A stretch of DNA of 64,000 nucleotides from Polynucleobacter antarcticus. GTDB taxonomy: Bacteria > Pseudomonadota > Gammaproteobacteria > Burkholderiales > Burkholderiaceae. The notes under the pieces were generated by a model, which did no database searches, had not been told where the DNA came from, and saw only the letters and a list, made by a program, of their open reading frames with translations. Position 1 is the first letter of the stretch. Each line of letters opens with the position of its first letter. The position numbers and the translations under genes are program-made. The stretch spans positions 558,001-622,000 of the forward strand of contig NZ_CP028941.1 in NCBI RefSeq assembly GCF_013307245.1, written 5' to 3'. Below are positions 1-9,800 of the stretch, in pieces.

Positions 1-1313
1 CGGGTATGCAATCTGCTTTTATTGAAATTGGTCTGGAGCGTACTGCTTTTATGCATGTAGCTGACATGGCACAGAACAATCCACAAGCCCAAATAGAAAA
101 GTTGCTCTTTGAGGGGCAGAATGTATTAGTACAAGTCCTCAAAGATCCATTGGGTACCAAAGGTGCCCGCCTCACTACGCAACTAAGTATTGCTGGGCGT
201 AATTTAGTCTATTTGCCACCAGCAGGCTCTGACCCCGCCTCTGAAAAATATATTGGCGTATCCCAAAGAATTGACCAGCCAGAAGAGCGAGAAGCTATCA
301 AAGCGCGACTTGCAGGACTCATGCCTACAGATGAACAAGGTGGAATTATTGTGCGCACGAGCGCTCAAGATGCCAGTGATACCGAGTTAAAGCATGATTT
401 GCACTACCTACGCACTACTTGGGAGAAGATTCGGGAGGCAGTCAATCACAGTGCTGCTCCAAGCTTGTTGTATCAAGACCTCAGCCTAGCTGAGCGAGTA
501 CTGCGCGACGTTGCCAGCGAAACCACAAGCCAAATTCGAGTGGATTCTGCCGAAAACTTTGAAAAGCTCAAAGGATTTGCTGCTTTGTATATGCCCAATC
601 TTTTAAACAAACTGACATTGCATCGTGGTGAGCGTGCCCTATTTGATTTATTTGATGTGGATACTGAAATTAATAAAGCACTTGGGAGAAGAGTGGATCT
701 CAAATCCGGTGGCTACCTCATGATTGATCAAACTGAGTCAATGACGACCATCGATGTCAATACTGGCAGCTATGTTGGCGCCCGAAATTTAGATGACACC
801 GTTTATAAAACGAATTTAGAGGCTGCCCACGCGCTGGCACGTCAATTGCGTTTACGTAATTTAGGTGGAATCATCATTATTGACTTCATTGATATGATTG
901 GAAAAGATCATCAAGAGTTTGTATTGAACGAGTTGAATCGGAATTTAGAGCGTGATCATGCCCGCACCTCAGTCAGTGGATTTTCATCTTTAGGATTAGT
1001 CGAGATGACGCGTAAGCGCACACGAGAGTCACTTGCCCATATCACCTGTGAGCCCTGTGCTACCTGCCAAGGCAAAGGTGAGATTAAAACGCCACAAACC
1101 ATTTGCTATGAAATCCTTCGCGAAATTGTGCGGGAACATCGCCAATTTAATCCACGAGAATTTAGAATTGTGGCCGCACCAGATGTGATTGATCTCTTTT
1201 TAGAGGAAGAGAATCAATTCTTGGCTCAGCTTGGTGACTTTATTAACAAGCCCATTAAGCTCCAAGCAGAGGGTAGCTTCCGCCAAGAGCAATACGATAT
1301 TGTTTTAAGCTAA
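1..1313 (+). CDS. rng: Ribonuclease G, 5' end outside window
   Basis: RNase G/E-family endoribonuclease acting on structured RNAs, including 16S rRNA 5' maturation. The reading frame is already open at base 1: codons before the first ATG at 6 read Pro-Gly, as in the family motif PGMQSAFIEIG, so that ATG is internal and the N-terminal S1 start is off the window. Visible are the end of the S1 domain (FIEIGLERTAF), the DNase I-like catalytic core with the metal-binding Asp in TTIDVNTG and IIIIDFIDM, and the zinc-link CEPCATCQGKG near the C-terminus. The short C-terminus fits RNase G rather than RNase E, whose long scaffold tail is absent. About 436 codons are visible of roughly 490 expected. Confidence 0.93.
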   Translation, partial: GMQSAFIEIGLERTAFMHVADMAQNNPQAQIEKLLFEGQNVLVQVLKDPLGTKGARLTTQLSIAGRNLVYLPPAGSDPASEKYIGVSQRIDQPEEREAIKARLAGLMPTDEQGGIIVRTSAQDASDTELKHDLHYLRTTWEKIREAVNHSAAPSLLYQDLSLAERVLRDVASETTSQIRVDSAENFEKLKGFAALYMPNLLNKLTLHRGERALFDLFDVDTEINKALGRRVDLKSGGYLMIDQTESMTTIDVNTGSYVGARNLDDTVYKTNLEAAHALARQLRLRNLGGIIIIDFIDMIGKDHQEFVLNELNRNLERDHARTSVSGFSSLGLVEMTRKRTRESLAHITCEPCATCQGKGEIKTPQTICYEILREIVREHRQFNPREFRIVAAPDVIDLFLEEENQFLAQLGDFINKPIKLQAEGSFRQEQYDIVLS

Positions 1314-1332
1314 TTACTAATAGGAGGCATTT

Positions 1333-2337
1333 TTGAATATTCTATTAACAGGTGGAATGGGTTATATAGGTAGTCATACGGCTACATTGCTCGCAACTGC
1401 TGGTCATCAGGTTCATATTTACGATAATCTTTGCAATAGTAATATCGAGACTCTAGCTCGAATTAAAAAAATCACATCTAAAGATATAGCTTTCACTCAT
1501 GCAGATATTCGTGACACTAAAAAGCTGACTCAAGTATTGCAAGATGAAAATATTGATGCAGTGATTCATTTAGCGGGATTGAAGGCTGTTGGTGAGTCAT
1601 CTAAAAATCCCATTGATTACTACGCCAATAATGTACAAGGTAGTATTAGTCTAATTCAGGCAATGCAAGCTTCCAATATCAAAACCTTGGTCTTCAGTAG
1701 CAGCGCAACTGTCTATGGCGACCCCGTATATCTTCCTTACGATGAAGATCACCCTACTTCTCCCACCAATCCCTACGGTCAGAATAAACTGCATATAGAA
1801 GAAATGCTTCAAGATTTAGCTGTAAGCGATGCTGCCTGGAAGATTGCCTGCCTCAGATACTTTAATCCTGTCGGCGCTCATGAATCTGGCCTGATTGGAG
1901 AGGATCCTAATGGTATTCCTAACAATTTAATGCCCGTGATTGGCCAAGTAGTTACTGGAAAATTGTCATCTTTAAATATTTTTGGTGATGACTATGACAC
2001 ACCCGATGGTACTGGTAAGCGCGACTATATTCATGTCGTCGACTTGGCTGAAGGTCATTTAGCAAGTCTCAACTGGTTAAATAGCCACGCAGGTTGTCAT
2101 GCCTTTAATTTAGGGAGTGGCGATAGCTATAGTGTTCTAGAGTTACTTCACCATTTTGAAGCGGCTAGTGGGCAAAACATTCCTTATCAAATTGTAGGTC
2201 GACGCCTAGGTGACCTTCCTGAATATTATGCTAAAGCAGATAAGGCTCAGAGTCTTCTGGGGTGGAAAGCAAAAAGAGGTTTAGCGGAAATATGTAGCAG
2301 CTCATGGCTTTGGATCAAAAATACTAGGTCACATTAA
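1333..2337 (+). CDS. galE: UDP-glucose 4-epimerase
   Basis: NAD-dependent interconversion of UDP-glucose and UDP-galactose, supplying galactose for LPS or exopolysaccharide. The Rossmann motif GGMGYIGSHT is at residues 7-16, the catalytic region shows SSSATVYG and YGQNK (Ser and YxxxK), and the length of 334 aa is normal. The start is a TTG at 1333, chosen because a perfect AGGAGG lies at 1322-1327 and the protein begins exactly at the Rossmann strand (MNILLTGG). The gene sits 19 nt after rng on the same strand and its stop overlaps the msbA stop on the other strand. The neighbours (msbA and glycosyltransferases) place it in an envelope-glycan locus. Confidence 0.95.
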   Translation: MNILLTGGMGYIGSHTATLLATAGHQVHIYDNLCNSNIETLARIKKITSKDIAFTHADIRDTKKLTQVLQDENIDAVIHLAGLKAVGESSKNPIDYYANNVQGSISLIQAMQASNIKTLVFSSSATVYGDPVYLPYDEDHPTSPTNPYGQNKLHIEEMLQDLAVSDAAWKIACLRYFNPVGAHESGLIGEDPNGIPNNLMPVIGQVVTGKLSSLNIFGDDYDTPDGTGKRDYIHVVDLAEGHLASLNWLNSHAGCHAFNLGSGDSYSVLELLHHFEAASGQNIPYQIVGRRLGDLPEYYAKADKAQSLLGWKAKRGLAEICSSSWLWIKNTRSH

Positions 2338-4097
2338 GCGTTTGCAAACTGAATCCTATGTAAGTTGGCATATAAACCATCCTTCTTAATAAGATCAGCA
2401 TGGGAGCCATTCTCAATCACGTGACCATGCTCTAGTACTACGATTCTGTCAGCATGCTCAATCGTTGATAAGCGATGCGCAATCACTAAAGTAGTTCTAC
2501 CAGCCATCAATCGTTCCAGCGCATCTTGCACCTGACGCTCTGATTCAGAATCCAAGGCAGAGGTTGCCTCATCCAAAATTAAAATAGGTGCGTCTTTATA
2601 AATTGCTCGAGCGATAGCTAAACGTTGACGCTGCCCACCTGACAGGCGATTGCCGTTATCTCCAATGTGGGTATCAATACCCTCTGGAAGTTCTTTCATA
2701 AGTGCAGTTAAATTAGCCGCCTCTAAAGACTCCATTACACGCCCACGATCAACGCCCTCGGCACCCACTGCCCCATAGGCTACGTTTGCTGCAATGCTGT
2801 CATTAAATAAAATGACATCTTGACTCACAAAAGCAATTTGCTTACGCACATCCGATAAAACAATATCCTCAAGCGGCACATCATCTAAGAAAATATGGCC
2901 GCTCGTGGGCTTAAAGAACCGAGGTAGTAAATTAACCAAGGTTGACTTACCACCACCAGAAGGCCCCACAAAGGCCACTACCTCGCCCGGTTGAATATTC
3001 AAATTCACACTACTTAGGGCGTCTTTACGACCCTCTTCTTGTTGATAGGAGAAGCCCACCTCCTCAAATCGTATTCCACCCTTGGCTTTATCGAGGGATT
3101 TCATATTTGATTTACGCGGTTCATCTTCTTCAAAGGGTTGATCCATTAAAGCAAAAATCATTTCTGCAGCAGTTAGTCCGCGCTGTAAGGGCTGATTAAT
3201 ATCTGCCAAGTGCTTGATCGGTGAAATTACCAACATCATGGCGGTGATGAAGGCCGCAAAACCCCCGACCGTTGTGCCTTCTGTAGCGGACTGCATCAAA
3301 GCAATGACTAGCACAACCGACAGTGCCATAGAAGCAATCAGTTGTGTAATCGGTTGATTTAATCCACCAGCCACTGCGGCTTTCATTGCAAACCGACGTA
3401 AGTTTTCCGCTTTTTCCATAAAACGGCGCATTTCATATTCCTCAGCGCCATGCACCTTCACAATCTTGTAACCCGCAGCAGATTCTTCAACGATATAAGC
3501 AAGTTCACTGGTGAGACTCTGTTGCTGACGATTAAGCGAGCGCAAGCGCTTATTAATCTTGCTCATCACAAAAGCAATAATTGGAAAAATAACCAGCACT
3601 ACTAAGGTCAGCTTCCAATTTAAATAAATGAGATAGCTAATTAAACCGATCACCGTGAGTGAATCTCTCACCAAACTAATCAGCATGCTACCCATAATAG
3701 ACAGTACATTATTTACCTCAAAAACAACCGCATTAATTAAGTTAGATGCCGAGTTCTTTTGAAAGAAGGTGGTACTCGCATGGAGCAGCGTTTGAAACAT
3801 TTGCTCACGTAATTTAAGAAGCACAGCATTAATCACTCGGGTTAGCAAATAGCTAGATAAAAACTGGGCTGAGCTGCGAACTAAAGCCAGGCCTACTAAA
3901 AATACGGGTACTAGCCATAACTTGCCATCCATCTGACCAGTAAAACCTTGATCAAGTAAGGGCTTCATTAAAGCTGGGATAGAAGTTTCAGCACCAGCAA
4001 CCAAAGCCATAGCCAACAAAGAGCCAATAATCATGCCTTTATGAGGTTTGAGGTACTGAATTAAGCGATTTAGGGCGGTACGGTCTTGAGCATTCAT
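2334..4097 (-). CDS. msbA: Lipid A export ABC transporter MsbA (ATP-binding/permease)
   Basis: Half-size ABC exporter that flips lipid A-core across the inner membrane. The N-terminal half is a six-helix type IV exporter domain. The C-terminal half has Walker A GPSGGGKST, signature LSGGQRQRLAIARA, Walker B ILILDEATSALD and the H-loop in VIAHRLST. The frame remains open upstream to 4232, but the ATG at 4097 (MNAQDRTALNRLIQYLKPHK) matches where the family begins and gives 587 aa. It also leaves the divergent glycosyltransferase at 4108 free of overlap. Only 10 bp separate the two divergent starts, so each promoter must lie within the other coding sequence or the starts are slightly off. Confidence 0.93.
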   Translation of the reverse strand: MNAQDRTALNRLIQYLKPHKGMIIGSLLAMALVAGAETSIPALMKPLLDQGFTGQMDGKLWLVPVFLVGLALVRSSAQFLSSYLLTRVINAVLLKLREQMFQTLLHASTTFFQKNSASNLINAVVFEVNNVLSIMGSMLISLVRDSLTVIGLISYLIYLNWKLTLVVLVIFPIIAFVMSKINKRLRSLNRQQQSLTSELAYIVEESAAGYKIVKVHGAEEYEMRRFMEKAENLRRFAMKAAVAGGLNQPITQLIASMALSVVLVIALMQSATEGTTVGGFAAFITAMMLVISPIKHLADINQPLQRGLTAAEMIFALMDQPFEEDEPRKSNMKSLDKAKGGIRFEEVGFSYQQEEGRKDALSSVNLNIQPGEVVAFVGPSGGGKSTLVNLLPRFFKPTSGHIFLDDVPLEDIVLSDVRKQIAFVSQDVILFNDSIAANVAYGAVGAEGVDRGRVMESLEAANLTALMKELPEGIDTHIGDNGNRLSGGQRQRLAIARAIYKDAPILILDEATSALDSESERQVQDALERLMAGRTTLVIAHRLSTIEHADRIVVLEHGHVIENGSHADLIKKDGLYANLHRIQFANA

Positions 4098-4107
4098 ATA
4101 ATGAATT

Positions 4108-4869
4108 ATGCCCACCTTATCTGTCATACTCATTACCCGCAATGAAGAGGCCAATTTGGCCGACTGTTTGGCATCCCTAGAGGGGATTGCCCAGCAAATT
4201 GTGGTGGTAGATACCAACAGCACCGACCGCACCCTAGAAATCGCTAAATTACATGGTGCCGTGGTAAGTCAGCCCCCTGATTGGCCGGGTTTTGGCCCCC
4301 AAAAGAATAGGGCCTTAGAGCTAGCAACGGGTGACTGGGTTCTTTCTCTGGACGCGGACGAACGACTCACACCAGCCCTCAGAAGTGAGATTCTGACTGC
4401 TATCAACCACCCAGCCCAGATCGATTGTTTTGCGATTCCTAGGTTGTCTTGGTACTGTGGCCGCTTTATTCGCCACTCTGGATGGAACCCAGACTATGTA
4501 GATAGATTATTTAAGAGAGGCACTGCCCGTTTTTCTACTGACTTAGTGCATGAACGTCTTTTGCCCGATAGTCAAGTCGCTAAATTAGAAAACCCGATGT
4601 TGCATTTTAGTTTTATGAATTACTCTCAAGTGCTCCAAAAGATTGATCGCTATTCGACAGCATCAGCAGAGCAAGCGTTTGCAAAAGGTAAAAGAAGCAC
4701 CCCCCTGAAAGCGATATTGCATGGCTTATGGGCTTTTTTCAGAACCTACTTCATCAGAGCTGGATTTTTAGACGGCTCTGAGGGTCTTGCATTAGCGCTT
4801 TCTAATGCAGAGGGTAGCTACTATCGATATATGAAAATATGGCTTCTTCAACGCCAAGAAAAGAAATGA
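4108..4869 (+). CDS. Family 2 glycosyltransferase (WaaE/KdtX-like LOS core)
   Basis: GT2-family transferase that adds a sugar to lipooligosaccharide core. The GT-A fold starts at residue 4 (LSVILITRNEEANLADCLAS), with the nucleotide-binding VDTNSTDRT and the metal-binding acidic stretch SLDADERL near residue 90. A helical tail follows (WYCGRFIRHSGWNPDYVDRL), typical of the WaaE/KdtX branch. The 253-aa length is usual. It is the first of three glycosyltransferases in one operon and shares an ATGA overlap with the next gene. Acceptor and donor sugars cannot be read from sequence. Confidence 0.88.
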   Translation: MPTLSVILITRNEEANLADCLASLEGIAQQIVVVDTNSTDRTLEIAKLHGAVVSQPPDWPGFGPQKNRALELATGDWVLSLDADERLTPALRSEILTAINHPAQIDCFAIPRLSWYCGRFIRHSGWNPDYVDRLFKRGTARFSTDLVHERLLPDSQVAKLENPMLHFSFMNYSQVLQKIDRYSTASAEQAFAKGKRSTPLKAILHGLWAFFRTYFIRAGFLDGSEGLALALSNAEGSYYRYMKIWLLQRQEKK

Positions 4870-5648
4870 AGATCAGCGTTATTGTTGCTACCTACAACAG
4901 AGTTGATGCCCTCAATTTCGTATTGCAGTCTCTAGAGGCTCAAACAGATCATGATTTCGAAGTGGTGATTGCTGATGATGGATCAAGGGCAGACACCAAA
5001 GAGTTTATTGATACCTTTAAAAGTGTATCTAAGCTAACCATCAAGCATGTTTGGCATGAGGATCTTGGCTTTCGCCTATCACTAATCCGAAATCTTGCGA
5101 GCGCCCAGGCCTTAGGAGAATATTTAATATTTCTGGATGGCGACTGTATTGTGCAGCCTGATTTTGTCAGTCAGCATAGAAAATTATCAAAAAAAGGGTA
5201 TTTGATTACAGGCAGTAGAGCCTTATTAAATGCGGTGCTCACCAAAGAGCTACTCTCTTGGTCGAGCTGGGACTTTAAGCGTTTCATGGCGAGCCTGCTG
5301 CGTTATCGCCTTAGCGGCGGTATCAACAAATTCTGGCCGCTGACTATCAAGTTAGGTGATGGATCATGGCGAAATTACAAAAAATTTGTATGGCGCCGTA
5401 TTAAGGGTTGCAATATGGCATGCTGGAAGGTGGATGCATTAGCGATTGGTGGTTTTGATGAAACCATGACAGGCTGGGGGCATGAGGATGCAGATTTTGT
5501 TTTTAGACTTCAAAACATGGGTTTGATTCGTAAGTCTGGCTCTTGGTCCACCGAGGTCTTACACCTTTATCACTCTATCAATGATCAGTCCAATGCTGCA
5601 GAAAATGCCCGGCGGGTACGTGAAAAAATTCTGGCTAAAGCCAAATAA
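4866..5648 (+). CDS. Family 2 glycosyltransferase with GT7-like C-terminal domain
   Basis: GT-A glycosyltransferase: ISVIVATYNRVDALNFVLQS at the N-terminus, ADDGS, the metal-binding LDGDC, and the C-terminal acceptor-side motif GGFDETMTGWGHEDADF that is shared with galactosyltransferase (GT7 C-terminal) domains. The ATG at 4866 is preferred to one at 4839 because it overlaps the upstream stop as ATGA and starts right at the first beta strand (MKISVIVATY). This gives about 260 aa. It is probably translationally coupled to the preceding transferase and acts in the same envelope-glycan pathway. Its substrate is unknown. Confidence 0.87.
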   Translation: MKISVIVATYNRVDALNFVLQSLEAQTDHDFEVVIADDGSRADTKEFIDTFKSVSKLTIKHVWHEDLGFRLSLIRNLASAQALGEYLIFLDGDCIVQPDFVSQHRKLSKKGYLITGSRALLNAVLTKELLSWSSWDFKRFMASLLRYRLSGGINKFWPLTIKLGDGSWRNYKKFVWRRIKGCNMACWKVDALAIGGFDETMTGWGHEDADFVFRLQNMGLIRKSGSWSTEVLHLYHSINDQSNAAENARRVREKILAKAK

Positions 5649-5666
5649 AATTCAGAAATCAATGTC

Positions 5667-6824
5667 ATGAGCTCATTTTCAAGCTACAAACCTAAAAAGG
5701 TCTTGTTCATTGCGACCCGCCAAATTGGTGACGTCTTGGTGACTACCCCTTTAATTTCTAAAGCCCGTGAACTTTGGCCTGAGGCTGAGTTTCATTTTAT
5801 GGGTTACCGCGGCAAGCTTGATATGCTCAAAGGCAATCAAGATATTGCCAAGATTATTGAAACTTCAGATCGCCCAAGTTTTGGAGAGTACCTTACTTTA
5901 TTTTTCCGCCTTTTCCAACGCTATGATCTAGCCTTCATCACGCAGCCCAGTGATCGCGCCTATTTTTATGGCTCTGTAGCAGCTAATAAAAGAGTAGGCG
6001 TGCTTGGCGGTCACCCTCAAGGCCTTACTGAACTGGATCGAGCTAAAAAAAGTAAAAGTGACAAACAAAATGCTTGGAAGAAAGCGATCTGCTTGCATAC
6101 CGTAGCAGTGGATTACTTTCATCAACATGTCATCACTGAAAAGATTCGCCTACTTGAAGCATTTTGCAAAACAACGGCAGATCTATTTAGCAAGCCCATC
6201 TCTGTCACTCCACCAAACGGGGAAGCCATCACCCCCAGTATTGCCAGTAAGCTACAGACGACCTATGTCGTAGTGCATCCAGGTCCATTAACTGCCTATA
6301 AGCGCTGGCCACTTGCCTACTGGCAAACCTTAATTACTTGGATGGTTGCCCAAGGTTGGCAAGTTGTTCTCAGTGCATCACCAGCAAAACAAGATTTGCA
6401 ACTCAATCAAGACATTCTCTCTTTGCTTGACGATACAACCAGAAAAAATGTAATCGATACTGCCGGTCAATTAACTATTCCACAGGCAGGTACACTCATA
6501 CGGACTGCGCTAGCTTATGTAGGCGTTGATACTTCCATTACCCACTTAGCAGCAGCCTGTAATACCCCAACCATCGCCTTATTTGGACCAACACCACCAA
6601 GTAACTTTGGTCCGTGGCCCAATGGCTTTATAGGCGAGCAGCCATACCAACTCAAAGCGCGTTCTCAAACGGTTGGTAACATCACAATTTTGCAAGGGCC
6701 AGGAGAATGTGTTCCTTGTCGTAAGGCAGGATGTGATGATCATGTCAATAGTCATAGTGAATGTCTTGACCAACTAGAACCTACCCAAGTCATTGAAGCA
6801 CTTCAACGCATCACGCAGAAGTAA
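5667..6824 (+). CDS. Family 9 glycosyltransferase (heptosyltransferase-like)
   Basis: GT-B fold transferase of the ADP-heptose:LPS heptosyltransferase family (WaaC/WaaF/WaaQ). The N-terminus VLFIATRQIGDVLVTTPLI is the classical family start. The C-terminal half has VVHPGPLTAYKRWP and the donor-binding VGVDTSITHLAAACNTPTIALFGPT. A Cys-containing tail (CVPCRKAGCDDH) is common in GT9 proteins that end in a small Cys cluster. The length of 385 aa is normal. It lies 18 nt after the previous transferase and closes the operon. Which heptose (or other sugar) position it modifies is not predictable. Confidence 0.88.
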   Translation: MSSFSSYKPKKVLFIATRQIGDVLVTTPLISKARELWPEAEFHFMGYRGKLDMLKGNQDIAKIIETSDRPSFGEYLTLFFRLFQRYDLAFITQPSDRAYFYGSVAANKRVGVLGGHPQGLTELDRAKKSKSDKQNAWKKAICLHTVAVDYFHQHVITEKIRLLEAFCKTTADLFSKPISVTPPNGEAITPSIASKLQTTYVVVHPGPLTAYKRWPLAYWQTLITWMVAQGWQVVLSASPAKQDLQLNQDILSLLDDTTRKNVIDTAGQLTIPQAGTLIRTALAYVGVDTSITHLAAACNTPTIALFGPTPPSNFGPWPNGFIGEQPYQLKARSQTVGNITILQGPGECVPCRKAGCDDHVNSHSECLDQLEPTQVIEALQRITQK

Positions 6825-6858
6825 ACTGCTGACTTGGTTGTTTTGTTATTTTGTTGAT

Positions 6859-9800
6859 TTATAAATACTGAACTTGTACTACGTTCGATTGCTTAGCAGC
6901 TAAGATTTGATTAAGGCTATGTAAGCAAGCATCATCCGGATAGATTCGCAGATCCTCTGGAAACTGCATGAGACAAGCCCCTCCGCTAGTAGTGACGGCA
7001 GCAGTCAGCATGAGGCCCTTCATTCCTTCATTACCCCCCGACATCGTACTAAGTGCAGGGCCTAATTTAGGATCGCGTACTCGAGCACTCATTAAATAGG
7101 GGCTTAATTGGCTTCGCAAAGATCTCAAATCAATCGCAGAATCAATACTGAGGTGGAGATTACGTGCAAAGCGCATACGCGCCCCTGTGATATCCATCAC
7201 CGCCTCTGAAATAATCCGCATCCCACCCGAAAATTTATCTGGTGTCACATTTACTTTAGCCACTAATAGTTCATCCTCCTTAAGCCAGGAGCGATTGGGT
7301 TCGTACACCTCACCGTATAAGGTGATTTCTAGAGCGGTAGTGCCATCATCAATCGTGGCAATCATCATGCGACCACGTTGCCCTGTGAGCATACGTGCGG
7401 AGGTAATAATGCCTGCGATCAGCTGGTCTTTGCCTTCCGTCACTTTTACAAGCGGTTGCCGAATAAAGTGGGCCGTCTCTTCGCGATAAGCATCAAACAT
7501 ATGGCCGCTGAGACAAAGACCTAAGGCAGATTTTTCTTCTTGCAAACGCTTCTTCTCTGACCATGCAGGTTCACGAACCAATTCTGGTAAGTGCAGGTCT
7601 GCCTCGCCTGCTGCCTCAAATAAGCTCACTTGATTAATGGAGGCTTCTGCTTGCTCAGCAGCCTCAATTGCCCGTGCCAGAGAAGCTAATAAAGTCGCAC
7701 GAATATCATAAAGATTTCCGCCAGCAGGCATGGCGTCTTTATACAGACTGTCAAACGCACCAGCACGCATTAATGCTTCGATAGCGCGACGATTGACTTG
7801 CCTACGATCAACCCGTGCGCAAAAATCAAATAGGTCTTTAAATGGGCCGCCCGACTCACGCGCTTTGATGATCACTTCAATAGCAGCTTCACCTGTGCCC
7901 CTTACGGCACCCAAACCGTAACGAATATGACTCAGTGGTGCATCTAGTGGCGCATTGGGCGCGCGCAATGGTGTGAATACATATACGCCCGTATTAATAT
8001 CAGGCGAGAACACCCGAATTCCATTAGCCAAGCAATCGTCATACAGAATCTTCACCTTATCGGTGTCATCCATTGCAAGCGATAAGTTGGCCGCCATAAA
8101 TTCAGCAGGGTAATAAGCTTTTAGCCAAGCTGTTTGATAGGCTAAGAGTGCATAGGCGGCTGCATGAGACTTGTTAAAGCCATAGCCTGCAAAGCGCTCC
8201 ATCAAGTCATAGATTTCGTTGGCTTTATATTCAGTAATACCGCCCAGTTTGGCGCCATCACTAAAAATCTTACGATGTTGTGCCATTTCTTCTGGTTTTT
8301 TCTTGCCCATTGCACGACGCAGCATATCTGCGCCACCCAATGAATAACCACCAATCAGCTGCGCCATCTGCATCACCTGCTCTTGGTACACCATGATGCC
8401 GTAGGTTTCTTGAAGAACAGGTTCGATACGAGGATCGGGGTACTCTACCTTTTGACGACCATGCTTACGCTCAATAAAGTCTGGTATCAAATCCATGGGG
8501 CCTGGTCGGTAAAGCGCTACCAGAGCAATAATATCTTCAAATCGATCTGGCTTAGCATCACGCAACATACCTTGCATGCCGCGACTCTCTAGCTGAAAAA
8601 CGGCGACCGTATTGGCGTTCTTGAGTACTTCGAATGCTTTTTGATCATCGAGTGCAATTTCACCGATGTTCCAATCCTTGCGATCGGTATGTAAGATTTT
8701 AATCCACTTCTCCGCAGCGGCCAGAATGGTCAGGGTTGTTAATCCTAAAAAGTCAAACTTGACCAGGCCAATTGCTTCAACGTCATCCTTATCAAATTGA
8801 CTAATGACTGAATTACTATTTTGATCTTTAGAGTCTTTTGCTTCTTGGGTATATAGCGGACAAAAATCCGTTAAACGGCCAGGGGCAATGAGCACACCAC
8901 CGGCATGCATCCCCACATTACGGGTCATACCCTCTAACTGCTGCGCCAAGGATAAGAGTTGGCGCACCTCGTCTTCATTTTTCTCCCGCTCAGCTAATTG
9001 CTTTTCTTCTTTCTTCGCCATTTCAATAGTCATATATTGACCAGGCTTATTCGGAATTAATTTAGCAATTCCATCAACGAAGTTATATCCCTGCTCCAGC
9101 ACACGGCCTACATCCCGAATGGCCGCTCTAGCTGCCATGGTTCCAAAAGTCACAATCTGACTGACCGCATCCTTACCGTACTTATCCTTTACATACTGAA
9201 TCACGCGATCACGCCCCTGCTGACAAAAGTCAATATCGAAGTCAGGCATGGATACCCGTTCAGGATTCAAGAAACGTTCAAACAGCAAGTTGTAACGCAG
9301 GGGATCTAGATCCGTAATCCCTAATGAATACGCCACCAGCGATCCTGCACCAGAACCACGGCCCGGACCTACTGGCACGCCATTATTTTTCGCCCAGTTA
9401 ATAAAGTCTGCCACGATCAGAAAATAGCCTGGGAAACCCATTTGCCCGATAGTTTTCACCTCAAATACGAGACGCTCTTGATAGCGCGCTTGTTCTTTGG
9501 CGCGTATTTCAGGATCAGGAAAGTTGCGCGCCATATGACGCTTTAGCCCAATTTCAGATTGCTGTAATAAATAATCATCCAAAGTAATGCCCGGTGGTGT
9601 CGGAAAATCCGGGAGGCGTGGCTGACCCAAAACCAAGGAGAGATTACAACGCTTGGCAATCTCTACCGAATTAGCAAGGGCTACTGGTAAATCAACAAAG
9701 CGTTTTTCCATCTCCTCTTGAGAGAGAAAATATTGCTCATCATTAAATTTCTTGGGACGACGTGGGTTACCTAAGAGTTCACCTTCAGCGATACACACCC

